Under the pieces are notes generated by a model. It worked only from the letters and a program-made list of their open reading frames with translations, did not search any database and had not been told where the DNA came from. Below, piece after piece: positions 1-11,329 of a stretch of DNA of 64,000 nt. The DNA comes from Oxytricha trifallax (lineage: Eukaryota > Ciliophora > Spirotrichea > Sporadotrichida > Oxytrichidae), in the NCBI GenBank assembly GCA_000711775.1, contig ARYC01001139.1, positions 1-64,000 on the forward strand. Direction: 5' to 3'. A program made the translations under genes and the position numbers. Within the stretch, counting starts at the first letter, position 1. Every line of letters begins with the position of its first letter.

Positions 1-691
1 AGGAGTCTTCTAGAATAAGATAACTTTAAAGAGAAGTATCTAAATCTATCTACGCAAGAACTGGTATTTTTTTGTATTGAATTTTGATCATGATTTTTTT
101 GATTTCAGAGGTTAGTTGGTTGCGTGCCTTCTTTACGCACTCTAATTCACTAACTTATTCAGGCACTATCACTTTAGAATATTCCCTCGATTTTCTTTTG
201 TTGAGAAGCTTCAACTCAACTTCATGCTTTTCAATTTCTATGTCTTTTTGTGAGCTTTTAAAAGATGTTTCTTCAAGTCTCTTGTATGAGAGTACTATTT
301 ATGGCACTCAAAGCAATCATACTTACCATCGATTTTGTCATGCTTTAAGTATACAGTAGGCTTGGCTTCTCTATGCTCCTTCATATGTCTATACCAGCTT
401 GATTTATGAGCAAAATCTCTCACACAGCTCACAAAAGTATCCTTCTATTTCTTCAGTTTGTATAGGAATATCATTAATGCCTTTCTCCTCCTCTCTGTCT
501 CCCACACACTTATTTTCCATTTATTTTCTATTATTAATTTCTATTTTAATAACAAAGTTTTCAAGTGATAGCTCTGGTAGTTCTTTATGAGAGTTCTTCT
601 CACAGCTATCACAATTTTTATTGCTGCCAAAGGTAAGTCTCAACTATTTTGATGGAAGTGCTTTTGTTTTTCTTAAAATGTTAGCGCTCAT
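1..691 (-). pseudogene. TBE-A zinc-finger/kinase gene, 5' part
   Basis: N-terminal part of the TBE zinc-finger/kinase protein. The start ATG at 689-691 opens with Met-Ser-Ala, as in TBE-B and TBE-D. A C2H2 finger (Cys-Glu-Leu-Cys ... His-X3-His) lies around 300-430. A two-base deletion near 415, relative to TBE-B, shifts the frame inside the finger. The kinase half lies beyond the window edge. The role in transposition is unknown; the kinase assignment rests on the other copies. Confidence 0.75.
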
Positions 692-879
692 ATTTGAATT
701 TAAAATTATAAAACTGCCTCTGTAACTGAGAGCTTATATGAGAGCTTTGCAAGCCTTTAAGTTTCAAGGGAAGTTCTTAGAGTATTAGAGAAGAATTATG
801 AGTGTTAAGAGACGATCTAGCTATAAATATGGGTGAGGAAGTAACCATTTTTACTTTCAATGATAAGTTGATTATAGTA

Positions 880-1045
880 CGTACCGATTTAGGAGGTGCA
901 CCTAATTATGTACGTACTGCTTTAGGAGGTATTTTATGATTTTATGATTAAAATTAGGGTGCTCCTAATTAAGTGCTAGCTTTAGATAATGCTCCTAATA
1001 AAGTACTAGCATTTTAGGAGCTGCTCCTAATTAAGTACGTACCAA
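880..1045. promoter_or_regulatory. TBE-A divergent intergenic repeat cluster
   Basis: Between the divergently oriented zinc-finger/kinase gene and the 22-kDa gene lies a cluster of short direct and inverted repeats built from TTAGGAGGT, GCTCCTAATTAAGT and GTACGTACC. The same cluster sits at the same place in TBE-B and TBE-E, and a diverged version in TBE-C and TBE-D. Position suggests a bidirectional promoter or a protein-binding region; no direct evidence for either. Confidence 0.5.
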
Positions 1046-1250
1046 TTTAAATTTAAAAATATGGAACTATAACAGTAGAAATTGATATCAATCTCTCAAG
1101 TTTGAAACAAGTTCTCAAAACCTTCTCCAAATCCTTCTTAGAGGTTGACCTCCTATAAGATGCCCATATTTAATAGTAAGTTTTACAGAGGTATATAATT
1201 AAAATAAATAAACTTAAATTTTAATATCATTTCTTAGATCTGTAAACAAG

Positions 1251-1834
1251 ATGGAGTCAATGAATGATGCAATGAAAAGAGTGCAAGTACAAGAATTGAT
1301 TCAAAGATTTAGAAGCAAGGAGGATTTGCATCGCTACCTGGTGTAGCAAGGTAATGAACTCATAGTAAATAATTTTGATTATGGAGTTGGTTTATTCCTG
1401 CCAACGATGGAAGGTACTAAAATATCATTTCTAAGAGCTATACTTTGCGAAGAGAAGAAAGCATTGAAACTTAAGATGTAAAAGCCTTGCAGAGATTCCA
1501 AACTATCCAGAGATTTCAGTGACTAACTTATATGATGATGCTATGAACGACTCAGGGGTTTCGCAGTACCTGCCTACTAAGAAGTAGTTGTCAAATAAAC
1601 TACCTGAAAGAAACTACTTCTTTGGCATACTTGCAACGATTAAAGGAGATTACTTGAAAAAATTATTCAAGAATCCCATAAGAAAAGGTACAGCATCTCT
1701 TCAGAAGATAAGGACAAACAAGGGATCAAGATAAATGAGGCTGGCTATCAGAGCTGCAGAAGCACCCTTATATTTCAAGTAAGATTTGTAGCTTAACTCT
1801 TTAGAAAAATCTGGTACTAGCATCTTCATAATGA
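1251..1834 (+). pseudogene. TBE-A 22-kDa protein gene
   Basis: Homologue of the intact TBE-D 22-kDa ORF at 14407. It begins Met-Glu-Ser-Met-Asn-Asp and includes the conserved block LPERNYFFGILATI. A TAG codon appears where TBE-B has CAG (both read Gln), showing the reassigned code directly. Small indels near 1480 and in the middle of the gene break the frame. Function unknown; specific to TBEs. Confidence 0.75.
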
Positions 1835-2045
1835 AGGAAAAGAGCAAGCTTCACAGAGAGTGAAAGTCGCAAACAAAGTATGAAGTTAACAAGAGACTAT
1901 ATTCTGATATTTAGCCTCCAGAGTCCATGAACATAGATGCTGGAGCGGGCAGCAAGAGAAGAAACTTAGGAGGAGGAAAGCAAGAAGTATAAGAAAAAAA
2001 GAGAAGCCAGCTCCCTCTAAAGAATTTTAAATGTGACTTATATAT

Positions 2046-3108
2046 TCATTAACTTAACTACAAAAATTATTTATATACATTCACTCTCCCTTCTTTAGCA
2101 CACTTTTAAGCTAATTAATTATCTACTCTCTTCACTGAGCTTTTTATAAAGTCTACTGTATCGATAGGTAGGTCATGCATCAATTGGTATAGCAGCAGTT
2201 TCTTGTAATGACCTTTTAAAATACCCCAAAGAACTCAATTCCATTAAACTATGGACTGTAAGGTACGTTAAACACTGGCGTTATTATAAGTTGCTCATAA
2301 CTCTTCCTTGTTTCTTTAGTCTTATGAACAGAAAGATTATCAATGAATAGTATAATCTTTTATTAAGGGTACTTCACTCTTAGCTGTTCTAAGAACTTTA
2401 TATATTGCTCTGTCTTAATAGAGCGAGGATGAATAACATAAGTTTCTAAACTAGCATCCTCGCTAATTCCTCCAAGAATTGCCATCGTTTATACCTTGAC
2501 TTTCTAGTCATATACTTCTATATTACTAGGCTTCTTATACCAAGACTTCTAGATGAAAGTGTTGAAGGTAAACACAGCCTCGTCAGCATGTATAAACTTA
2601 ATATTATTCTATTTAGGCTCTCTGCATTTAATTATAAATAAATTTAAGTTGTTGTTGTAAAATGGCAGAGTGAAATCAATAACTCTCTTGATACGATTTA
2701 CACCTCTGTAGGAGATACCGTTTCGCTTATAAATATTTGAAACAGACTTTGCAGAGATCTTCAACTCAGGGAACTGGAGATGAAACATAATAGCTCGTTA
2801 GCGAGAGAAAAGTGAGCCCAATACTTCAAAGTTTTTTCATTAATAAGATAGTCAATATGCTTCTATAGAAATTATGACTTTCTCTGAGGCTAAAAATATA
2901 GCTATTATTGCTTTAATTGCAGAGCAAGTAGACAGTGAGAGCGAATAGTTGAGGCACTACGCCTTAGTAATAGTGCAATAGACTTGTAATTAAGTATAGG
3001 TTTCATTTATTAACTGAATATATCACATCCTTAGCGCAATTTAAACACTAAATCTTTGTACTCTTCATCATAAATTGACCCCAATAGCTTGTAATTTTAG
3101 TCTCGCAT
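2046..3108 (-). pseudogene. TBE-A DDE transposase
   Basis: Copy of the 42-kDa TBE transposase (Tc1/mariner/IS630-type DDE), matching the intact TBE-E copy closely along its length. Start ATG at 3106-3108, terminal TGA at 2046-2048. The span of 1063 nt is not a multiple of three, and extra T/A bases around 2610-2645 shift the frame, so it cannot make full-length protein. The catalytic-region peptides (Ala-Asp-Glu-Ala-Val and Val-Asp-Asn-Leu-Ser) are still readable. Confidence 0.85.
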
Positions 3109-3276
3109 TTAATTAATAACCCCAACCCCTAACAAATTCCCTACAAATCAAAGCATTTATAAACCTCATTAAGGATTTTATTGAGTTTTTATTGATAAAA
3201 GTAGACTATTAGTGCATACTTTATTCTGGTTTATATTGGGGTTTAAAGTTTAAATATTAGTAATTTAAGTTATTAT

Positions 3277-4328
3277 ATGCGAGATTTGGGGTCTCTTTAT
3301 GACAGTGAGTATATAGATCTATTGTTTAAGTTGCGCTATGGATGCGATAAATATAGTGAATAACTCAAGCCTGTTCTGAATTAAACGTCTATAGCAAGGC
3401 TGCTCCATAAATCTCCTGCTTATGTTAGGTCTCATTGTCTATTAGCATTGAATTTAAAGAGGTATCATCTTAATTCAAAGCCTAAGAGACCCTTAAAATT
3501 TTAGCAACATCATATTGAATATCTTATTAATGATAAGACTCTTAAATACTGGCCTCATTTCTCTCTGGCCTAGAGGGCTGTGATGTTTCATCGCCAATTT
3601 TCTGAGCTTCACATATCTGCTTCATCGATAGCTAACATATATAAAAAGAACGGAATATATCTTACAAGACAGTCTACGCATTAAGAGAGTGATTGACTTT
3701 AATGTTCCATTTTATAAGACTAATTTAAATTATATATTCAATTAAATGCAGAGGTCTTAAGAGCATAATATAAAGTTCATACCCGCTGATGAAGCTTTAT
3801 TTACATTCAATACTTGTATACAAAGGTCTTGGTACAAGTGGTATAGTAATATAGAAGTTTATGACTAAAAGTTTAAGGTGTAAACTCATGCTATTCTTGA
3901 TGGAATAAGTGAAGATAGTGGCCTCGAGACTTATGTTCTTTACCCTCGTTCAATAAAAACTAAATAAAATATTAAGTTCTTACAATAACTTAGAGATAAG
4001 TACTCTGACTAAGAGATTATTCTCTTCGTTAATTAATTTGTCAGTTCATAAAACTAAAGACTCAAGGAAGGAATATGAAAGGCTAAACATAAAACCTGTA
4101 TTTACCTTTCCCTACAGTCCTCAGTCCAATGGAATTGAATTATATTGGGGGTTATTGAAAGGCCACTACAAGAAACTTCTACTCTTTCACTTGATGCACG
4201 ATTTGAAGATAGATACAGTAGATTTTATTAAGAGTGCTGCAAAAAGAGTCAGCGATGATAAAGCTAAAGTATGCTCAAGAGAAGGGAGATTTTGTGTATA
4301 TAAATAAGTTTTAGATTTAAGCTAATGA
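3277..4328 (+). pseudogene. TBE-C DDE transposase
   Basis: Transposase of the C/D subfamily. The ATG at 3277 opens Met-Arg-Asp-Leu-Gly-Ser. The C-terminal block with PYSPQSNGIELYWGLLKGHY (third catalytic acid E) is clear at about 4090-4180. Many TAA/TAG codons stand where sister copies have Gln. Length 1052 nt is not a multiple of three; indels such as those near 3390 and 4030 break the frame. Function when intact: excision and integration of the element. Confidence 0.85.
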
Positions 4329-4543
4329 ATAAATTCACATATTAAATTAACCCATAAAGGGATTTGGCTTCTCTTTCTTTTCTTCCTCTCAAGACTTGCT
4401 CGGGTCTATGTTTCTTCTCTTAATGCCATCTCCTGCATCTATGTTCATCTCATCTAGCTTTTATAAATCTTTGAAGAGTCTCTTACTCAATTCATGCTTT
4501 ACTTTAGATTTTCTCTATCTGCTTAATTTGCTGCGCTCTTTCA

Positions 4544-5123
4544 TCAAGTAAATAAAAGTATCAGGTTTTTCTATAAAATTAGAAGTCTATGCTTGCTCGA
4601 GATGAAATTATGCTTCTGCAGCTCCTACAGCCACGAGTCACTGATTTTGATTCCCTGCTTTTCTTTCTCTTCAGAAGAGATGCTGTAGCATTTCTTGTGA
4701 TCTTCTTAAATTACTTCACTTAAGTACTCTGGTTTAAGACTTCCAAGAACTCCAAAGAAGAAGTTTCTCTCTGGCAACTTATTAGAGAGCTGTAACTTTG
4801 ATGGAAGGAAGAGAGCAACATCTGGATCACTTATAAGCATCATCATAGAGGTTTGTCACTGAGATTTCATGGTAGTTAGGTATCTCAATCATCTTTATTT
4901 CATTGGTCTTAATAGCTTTTTTCTCTTCCCTTAGTAAGGCTTTTAAAAATGAGATTTTAGTTCCCTCCTGTGTTGGCAAGAACAATCCAACTAAGGTTAA
5001 TAAGTTAGTTATAAATGAAAAATTACCTTGCTATACCAAGTGTCTGTAAAGGTTTTCTTTACTTCTAAATTTTCCAAAAATCTTAAGATTAAATCCTCTT
5101 TATTGCATCATTCATGATTCCAT
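4544..5123 (-). pseudogene. TBE-C 22-kDa protein gene
   Basis: Minus-strand homologue of the TBE-D 22-kDa ORF. The start at 5121-5123 is followed within a few codons by a one-base deletion that creates a TGA. The C-terminus ends in the conserved stop-start overlap (CTTGATGAAAG on minus), followed by the small downstream ORF running to about 4340. Several other indels are present. Decayed TBE accessory gene. Confidence 0.7.
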
Positions 5124-5299
5124 CTTACTTCCAGTTTCTATAAATGTTTATGAAATTTTAAATTATGGATTTCCATTTTAAACTTACTAAAATTTTAATA
5201 CTAAATCGAGAGATCCAACTGGAGGTCTGCCTGAATCAGATAAATAGATAAAGATGGAAAAACTTTCTCCAAGTTTCAGAGTTTGACTACCATTTTTAT

Positions 5300-5515
5300 C
5301 AAACTTTCTCAATTAAATTGCTCCTAATAATAATTAATTTAATTAGGTTGTGCTTCTAATTTATTAAAAAAATTTAATTAGGAGGTTATATTAAAGTTCA
5401 AAACCGTATTAGGTGATAAATAAAAAAAATTAAATTTTGAAACTTCCCCTCCTAATTTTACAAGAACAAATTTAAAATCTCCACCTAAATTTACAAAACA
5501 CATTTAGGTGCATTT
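5300..5515. promoter_or_regulatory. TBE-C divergent intergenic repeat cluster
   Basis: AT-rich spacer between the divergent 22-kDa and kinase genes, holding repeats of CTCCTAATAA / TTAGGAGG type. It resembles the 14020-14215 cluster of TBE-D and, more distantly, those of TBE-A, B and E. Promoter or binding-site role is inferred only from position and conservation. Confidence 0.4.
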
Positions 5516-5836
5516 TAATGAATAAAATGGATGAATTAAAATATAAATTATCTCAAAATTTAAGAAAATTGAAACTAATGTCACACACTCTGTTCTTATC
5601 AAGCATCTCTAAATCTTTGAGGATGTGCTTTTCCAGTATAAAGGTGGAATTTAAAGAGCTTATATAATTATTAATAGTATTTATAAAATGAGCGGTAACT
5701 TACTTATAAAAGCGACATTCAAAACCCCAAAACCCCTTAATGAGGTTTATAACTGCTTTGATTTGTAGGGAATTTGTTAGGGGTTGGTGTTATTAATAGG
5801 TTAATGTGAAATATATAGTAAATATATTTAATTTAA

Positions 5837-7279
5837 TCACTCAAAATGCACTTTTAGATCATGTGTAAGAGGTCTGTAGTTTTTTTTACTCAACCACTAT
5901 TCTATTTACTCTATCGATATGTCTGATCGTGGTTTGGCTTGATTATTACTTACTCTGCCATCTATTTCATTGCTTGAGAATACTCTTTTTTTATCTATAA
6001 ATTGCTTTATTCTTTGCTTCGCATCCTTTTCACACCTTTATGTGTAATAATCTTTACGTGGCATATCGCACTCTATTTTTATTGCTGCTAAAGCCCACAA
6101 ATCCCATTAAAAAACTCCGTCTCTCCAGTCTTCTCTTTCTGGATAGTACCCTTAAGTTCCCATTACACTTCCTAGCCTTGATACTTCCACCCTTAAGGCT
6201 CTGTTGAAGTCAATAATTGTCTCTTACAGGTGAAAAGTTAATCATTATATTCTCAGGCTTCAAATCTCTGTGAACAAAGCCTAACCTATGTAACTCTCTT
6301 ATACTTCTAAGGTTTAAGTTGCTATCAAAGCAAGCTAATTATGATTCCTTTGATCACTAATGAAATCTCTTAGAGACATTTCATAGAGTGGGAGTCTGAA
6401 AGCAACATGATCATTGGCAAGGAGAACAGCATCTAGCTTGATTAAGTACTTACACTCTTTAAAATTTGCTTGAGTGAGTACTTCATACTCGTTAGCAAAC
6501 TCCATCTAATATATCATCACTTAAGAGATAGTTGAAAGGATAAACCTTGTAAGCATATTGATGATCATTGATAACTTTCTTATCAAAGAAGTCCTCTAGA
6601 ATAAGATAACTTTAAAGAGAAGTATCTAAATCTAACTACGCAAGAACTGGTATTTTCTTGTATTGAATTTTGATCATGATTTTTGTGATTTCAGAGGTTA
6701 GTTGGTTGCGTGCCTTCTTTACGCACTCTAACTCACAGCTTATTCAGGCACTACCACTTTAGAATATTCCCTCGATTTTCTTTTGTTGAGAACCTTCAAC
6801 TCAACTTCATGCTTTTAAATTACTATGTCTTTTTGTGAGCTTTTAAAAGAAGTTTCTTCAAGTCTCTTGTATGAGAGTACTACTTATGGCACTCAAAGCA
6901 ATCATACTTACCATCGATTTTGTCATGCTTTAAATATACAGTAGACTTGGCTTCTCTATGCTCCTTCATATGTCTATACCAGCTTGATTTATGAGCAAAA
7001 TCTCTCTCACACAGCTCACAAAAATAGACTTCAACTTCTTCAGTTTGTATAGGAATATCATTAATACCCTTTCTCCTCCTCTCTGTCTCCCACACACTTA
7101 TTTTCCATTTATTTTCTATTATTAATTTCTATTTTAATAACAGAGTTTTCAAGTGATAGCTCTGGTAGTTCTTTATGAGAGTTCATCTCACAGCTATCAC
7201 AATTTTTATTGCTGCCAAAGGTAAGTCTCAACTATATTGATGGAAGTGCTTTTGTTTTTCTTAAAATGTTAGCGCTCAT
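5837..7279 (-). pseudogene. TBE-B zinc-finger/kinase gene
   Basis: Start ATG at 7277-7279 (Met-Ser-Ala-Asn-Ile-Leu). A C2H2 finger (Cys-Glu-Leu-Cys ... His-Met-Lys-Glu-His) falls at about 6960-7040. The kinase catalytic region, about 5900-6330, includes Ile-Asp-Phe-Asn and a GTXGYYPER-like activation segment. Several frame breaks show it is not translatable as one ORF. The family is predicted to be a Ser/Thr-type kinase fused to DNA-binding fingers. Confidence 0.8.
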
Positions 7280-7473
7280 ATTTGAATTTGAATTTAAAAT
7301 TATAAAACTGCCTCTGTAACTGAGAGCTTATATGAGAGCTTTGCAAGCCTTTAAGTTTCAAGGGAAGTTCTTAGAGTATTAGAGAAGAATTATGAGTGTT
7401 AAGAGACGATCTAGCTATAAATATGGGTGAGGAAGTAACCATTTTTACTTTCAATGATAAGTTGATTATAGTA

Positions 7474-7640
7474 CGTACCGATTTAGGAGGTGCACCTAAT
7501 TATGTACGTACTGCTTTAGGAGGTATTTTATGATTTTATGATTAAAATTAGGGTGCTCCTAATTAAGTGCTAGCTTTAGATAATGCTCCTAATAAAGTAC
7601 TAGCATTTTAGGAGCTGCTCCTAATTAAGTACGTACCAAT
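7474..7640. promoter_or_regulatory. TBE-B divergent intergenic repeat cluster
   Basis: Repeats TTAGGAGGTGCACCTAATTA and GCTCCTAATTAAGTACGTACC variants lie between the start codons of the divergent genes at 7279 (-) and 7845 (+). Almost identical to the TBE-A and TBE-E clusters, while flanking sequence is less constrained. Probable bidirectional promoter or transposase-binding region by position. Confidence 0.5.
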
Positions 7641-7844
7641 TTAAATTTAAAAATATGGAACTATAACAGTAGAAATTGATATCAATCTCTCAAGTTTGAA
7701 AACAGTTCTCAAAACCTTCTCCATATCCTTCTTAGAGGTTGACCTCCTATAGGATGCCCATATTTAATAGTAAGTTCTACAGAGGTAAATAATTGAAATC
7801 AATAAACTTAAATTTAAATATCATTTCTTAGATCTGTAAACAAG

Positions 7845-8427
7845 ATGGAGTCAATGAATGATGCAATGAAAAGAGTACAAGCACAAGAATTGATTCAAAG
7901 ATTTAGAAGCAAGGAGGATTTGCACCGCTACCTGGTGCAGCAAGGTAATGAACTCATAGTAAATAATCTTGATTATGGAGTTGGTTTATTCCTGCCAACG
8001 ATGGAAGGTACTAAAATATCATTTCTAAGAGCTATACTTTGCGAAGAGAAGAAAGCATTGAAACTTAAGATGTAAAGTTTGCAGAGATTCCAAACTATCC
8101 AGAAATCTCAGTGACTAACTTATATGATGATGCTATGAACGACCCAGAGGTTTCGCAGTACCTGCCTACTAAAAAGTAGTTGTCAAATAAACTACCTGAA
8201 AGAAACTACTTCTTTGGCATACTTGCAACGATTAAAGGAGATTACTTGAAAGAAATTATTCAAGAATCTCATAAGAAAAGGTACAGCATCTCTTCAGAAG
8301 ATAAGGATAAACAAGGGATCAAGATAAGTGAGAGCTGGCTATCAGAGCTGCAGAAGCACCCTTATATTTCAAGTAAGATTTGTAGCTTAACTCTTTAGAA
8401 AAATCTGGTACTAGCATCTTCATAATG
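7845..8427 (+). pseudogene. TBE-B 22-kDa protein gene
   Basis: Opens with Met-Glu-Ser-Met-Asn-Asp-Ala-Met-Lys; conserved blocks LFLPTMEGTKISFLRA and LPERNYFFGILATI. One A is missing near 8065 compared with TBE-E, which shifts the frame in the middle. It ends at TGA 8425-8427, which overlaps the ATG of a small downstream ORF as ATGA. TBE-specific protein of unknown function. Confidence 0.8.
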
Positions 8428-8639
8428 AAGGAAAAGAGCAAGCTTCACAGAGAGTGAAAGTCGCAAACAAAGTATGAAGTTAACAAGAGACTATATTCTG
8501 ATATTTAGCCTCCAGAGTCCATGAACATAGATGCTGGAGCGGGCAGCAAGAGAAGAAACTTAGGAGGAGGAAAGCAAGAAGTATAAGAAAAAAAGAGAAG
8601 CCAGCTCCCTCTAAAGAATTTTAAATGTGACTTATATAT

Positions 8640-9700
8640 TCATTAACTTAACTACAAAAATTATTTATATACATTCACTCTCCTTCTTTCGCACACTTTT
8701 AAGCCAATAAATTATCTACTCTCTTCGCTGAGCTTTTAATAAAGTCTACTGTATCGATAGGTAGGTCATGCATCAAGTGGTATAGCAGCAGTTTCTTGTA
8801 ATGACCTTTTAATATACCCCAGTAGAACTCAATTCCATTAAACTATGGACTGTAAGGTACGTTGAACACTGGCGTTATTCTAAGTTGCTCATAACTCTTC
8901 CTTGTTTCTTTAGTCTTATGAACAGAAAGATTATCAACGAATAGTATAATCTTTTATTAAGGGTACTTCACTCTTAGCTGTTCTAAGAACTTTATATATT
9001 GCTCTGTCTTAATAGAGCGAGGATGAATAACATAAGTTTCTAAACTAGCATCCTCGCTAATTCCTCCAAGGATTGCCATTGTTTATACCTTGACTTTCTA
9101 GTCATATACTTCTATATTACTATGCCTCTTATACCAAGACTTCTAGATGAAAGTGTTGAACGTAAACACAGCCTCGTCAGCATGAATAAACTTAATATTA
9201 TTCTATTAGGCTCTCTGCATTTAATTATAAATATAATTTAAGTTGTTGTTGTAAAATGGCAGAGTGAAATCAATAACTCTCTTGATACGATTTACACCTT
9301 TGTAGGAGATACCGTTTCGTTTATAAATATTTGCAACAGACTTTTCAGAGATCTTCAACTCAGGGAACTGGAGATGAAACATAATAGCTCGTTAGCGAGA
9401 GAGAAGTGAGCCCAATACTTCAAAGTTTTCATTAATAAGATAGTCAATATGCTTCTATAGAAATTATGACTTTCTCTGAGGCTAAAAATATAGCTATTAT
9501 TGCTTTAATTGCAGAGCAAGTAGACAGTGAGAGCGAATAGTTGAGGCACTACGCCTTAGTAATAGTGCAATAGACTTGTAATTAAGTATAGGTTTCATTT
9601 ATTAACTGAATATATCACATCCTTAGCGCAATTTAAACACTAAATCTTTGTACTCTTCATCATAAATTGACCCCAATAGCTTGTAATTTTAGTCTCGCAT
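8640..9700 (-). pseudogene. TBE-B DDE transposase
   Basis: Start ATG 9698-9700, terminal TGA 8640-8642. It is nearly identical to the intact TBE-E transposase but 1 nt short of a multiple of three. A run of six T in TBE-E is four T here (near 9425), and one C is missing near 8683. Catalytic peptides ADEAVF, LFVDNLS and NGIEFYWG remain readable. The element is complete at its ends but probably not autonomous. Confidence 0.85.
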
Positions 9701-11329
9701 TTAATTAATAACCCCAACCCCTAACAAATTCCCTACAAATCAAAGCATTTATAAACCTCATTAAGGGGTTTTGGGGTTTTGATTGCTTTGCATTAGTCAG
9801 CAAAATATTCCATCATTAATCAAAAGAAAATTGAGACTTGTTATGCCTCTACCTAATATGAACCTGAAATTTTCTTACCCTAGGTCTCTGACTTTGAATA
9901 ACAATTTAATTGCTAAATATAAATGCAGAGCTAAGATTTTTAATGCGAGGTTCCAATAAAAATTGCTGAAGAGGAAGAAGAGAAAAAATAAATAAAGATA
10001 GAATTCTTGTTATGAGTGTTAGAAGAACTTTACTTATAAATCTGGTCTCAAACTTCATACTTTAGAGCAGCATTCTAACAATCCCAAGCTCTATCTTAAG
10101 CATGATAAGATAGATGGAAAATATTTCTGCCCTTACTGTAATAAGAAATACAATCATTCAAGGGATCTAAAAGTTCACCTTGAAAAACACCATGGTAAAA
10201 AGTTTGAGGTCATAGATCCTAAGACTGGTGAAGTATTTCTTCAGAAAAGAAAGCCAAGAGACCCTTTAGAGTCTCTGGAGCAAAATGTTAAGAAAGAGAA
10301 TAAACTCATTAAAGCAGTGAAAAACCTCCCTGCCTCTCAGATAGTAAAAATTACTCTCAAGATGCATTCACTCAAGCTTCCAATATTGAATATAATTGGT
10401 TTTACAGAGTGCAAAGAAAGTTATATTATTCTTGAGAATATATTTGAGAAAAAAGTCATAACTGAAAAACAGTTTGCTTACAAAATTTATCCTTTCAATT
10501 ACTTTAAATGCGATGACATGTATCAAATGGAGTTTTTCAATGAGTATCAAGCTCATACTAAAGCAAGGGATAAACAGACCAGATTTATAATTAAACTTGA
10601 AGCAATTCTCCTCGCTTAAAATCATGTATCTTTTCGCCTACCTTTATACTAAATGTCATTAAGAGACTATATTCAAGACTAAAGGTGTCCAGAGTAACTA
10701 TATCTTCTTCTAACAAATGTCTGCAAAGGTATTGAGGAACTATATACTTTAGGATACATGCACAGAGATTTAAAGCCTGAAAACATAATGCTGGACTTTT
10801 CACCACTCAGAGTGGCAATAATAGACTTCAATAGAACGTAGAGAGTTGAGGGTTCAGGACTGGCCAACGTTCGTGGCACTCCTGGATATTTTCCAGAGAG
10901 ATAAGACTGGAGGGAAGATATAAGGTGGGATATCTGGTCTCTAGCAGCAATAATAATAGAGTGCGATATGCAAAGAAATGACTATTACAGATGTAGAAGA
11001 GAAAAAGATTCAAAGCAAAGAATCCAGTAGTATCTAGAGCAAAATAAGATAAAAGGTAAAATGAGGGATATGGCTGAGAAAATTATCCTTAAGCCTAAAA
11101 TCAGATCAGAACATACAATCGACTAAGTAATTAGTTGATTAGAAGAAATTAAGATTAGAAAGTTGCCTCAATATGCCAAGGTACTGTTTGAGTGAATATT
11201 AAAAATAATAGACCTAAAATAGACACTATTTTACATAACAATTTAACCCTAATAAAGTATGCACTAATAGTCTACTTTTATCAATCAAAAACTCAATCAA
11301 ACTACTGAAAGGGTTTTGGGGTTTTGATT

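Larger units (their letters stand above)
1..3174. mobile_element. TBE-A, truncated at window edge (A/B/E subfamily)
   Basis: Right-hand three quarters of a Telomere-Bearing Element, nearly identical over its length to the complete copy TBE-B. Gene order is zinc-finger/kinase (-), 22-kDa gene (+), transposase (-). The right end stops at the subterminal motif CCTCATTAAGG and lacks the G4T4 repeat that follows this motif in TBE-B and TBE-E; at 3175 it runs directly into TBE-C. All three genes carry frameshifts compared with the best copies, so the element looks dead. Confidence 0.9.
5720..9781. mobile_element. TBE-B, complete nested Telomere-Bearing Element
   Basis: 4062-bp element with terminal inverted repeats CAAAACCCCAAAACCCC (5720-5736) and its complement (9765-9781). 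It is flanked by the 3-bp target duplication ATT (5717-5719 and 9782-9784), the ANT-type duplication known for TBEs. It carries kinase/zinc-finger (-), 22-kDa (+) and transposase (-). It sits inside the 5' end of the TBE-C kinase gene and therefore inserted after TBE-C. Confidence 0.95.
5688..11195 (+). pseudogene. TBE-C zinc-finger/kinase gene, interrupted by TBE-B
   Basis: The start ATG at 5688 (Met-Ser-Gly-Asn-Leu-Leu) runs about ten codons into the TBE-B insertion, and the same frame resumes at 9785. Two C2H2 fingers follow at about 10010-10190 (Cys-Tyr-Glu-Cys ... His; Cys-Pro-Tyr-Cys ... His-His). The protein-kinase catalytic domain lies at 10740-11140, with the loop HRDLKPEN and then Ile-Asp-Phe-Asn where most kinases have Asp-Phe-Gly, and Trp-Asp-Ile-Trp-Ser downstream. 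Sequence between about 10620 and 10720 is damaged. Terminal TGA at 11193-11195. The protein's substrate is unknown; it is typical TBE cargo. Confidence 0.85.
3175..11326. mobile_element. TBE-C (C/D subfamily), split by nested TBE-B
   Basis: Inverted relative to TBE-A: transposase (+), 22-kDa (-), zinc-finger/kinase (+). Removing TBE-B and one ATT gives an element of about 4.1 kb, the normal TBE size. Its right end carries G3T4G4T4G (11311-11326) followed by ATT. Its left end at 3175 lacks the telomeric repeat and is fused to TBE-A. Subterminal sequence (ACTACTGAAAGGG) matches TBE-D rather than A/B/E, so two TBE subfamilies coexist here. Confidence 0.85.

Noticed and set aside
5720..5736. C4A4 repeats as a real chromosome telomere
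   Set aside because: Only 16-17 bp, present in inverted pairs about 4 kb apart with 3-bp target duplicates and DNA continuing on both sides; they are TBE termini, not telomeres.
10368..11013. Several overlapping minus-strand ORFs
   Set aside because: Antisense shadows of the TBE-C zinc-finger/kinase gene, which shows C2H2 and HRDLKPEN motifs on the plus strand.
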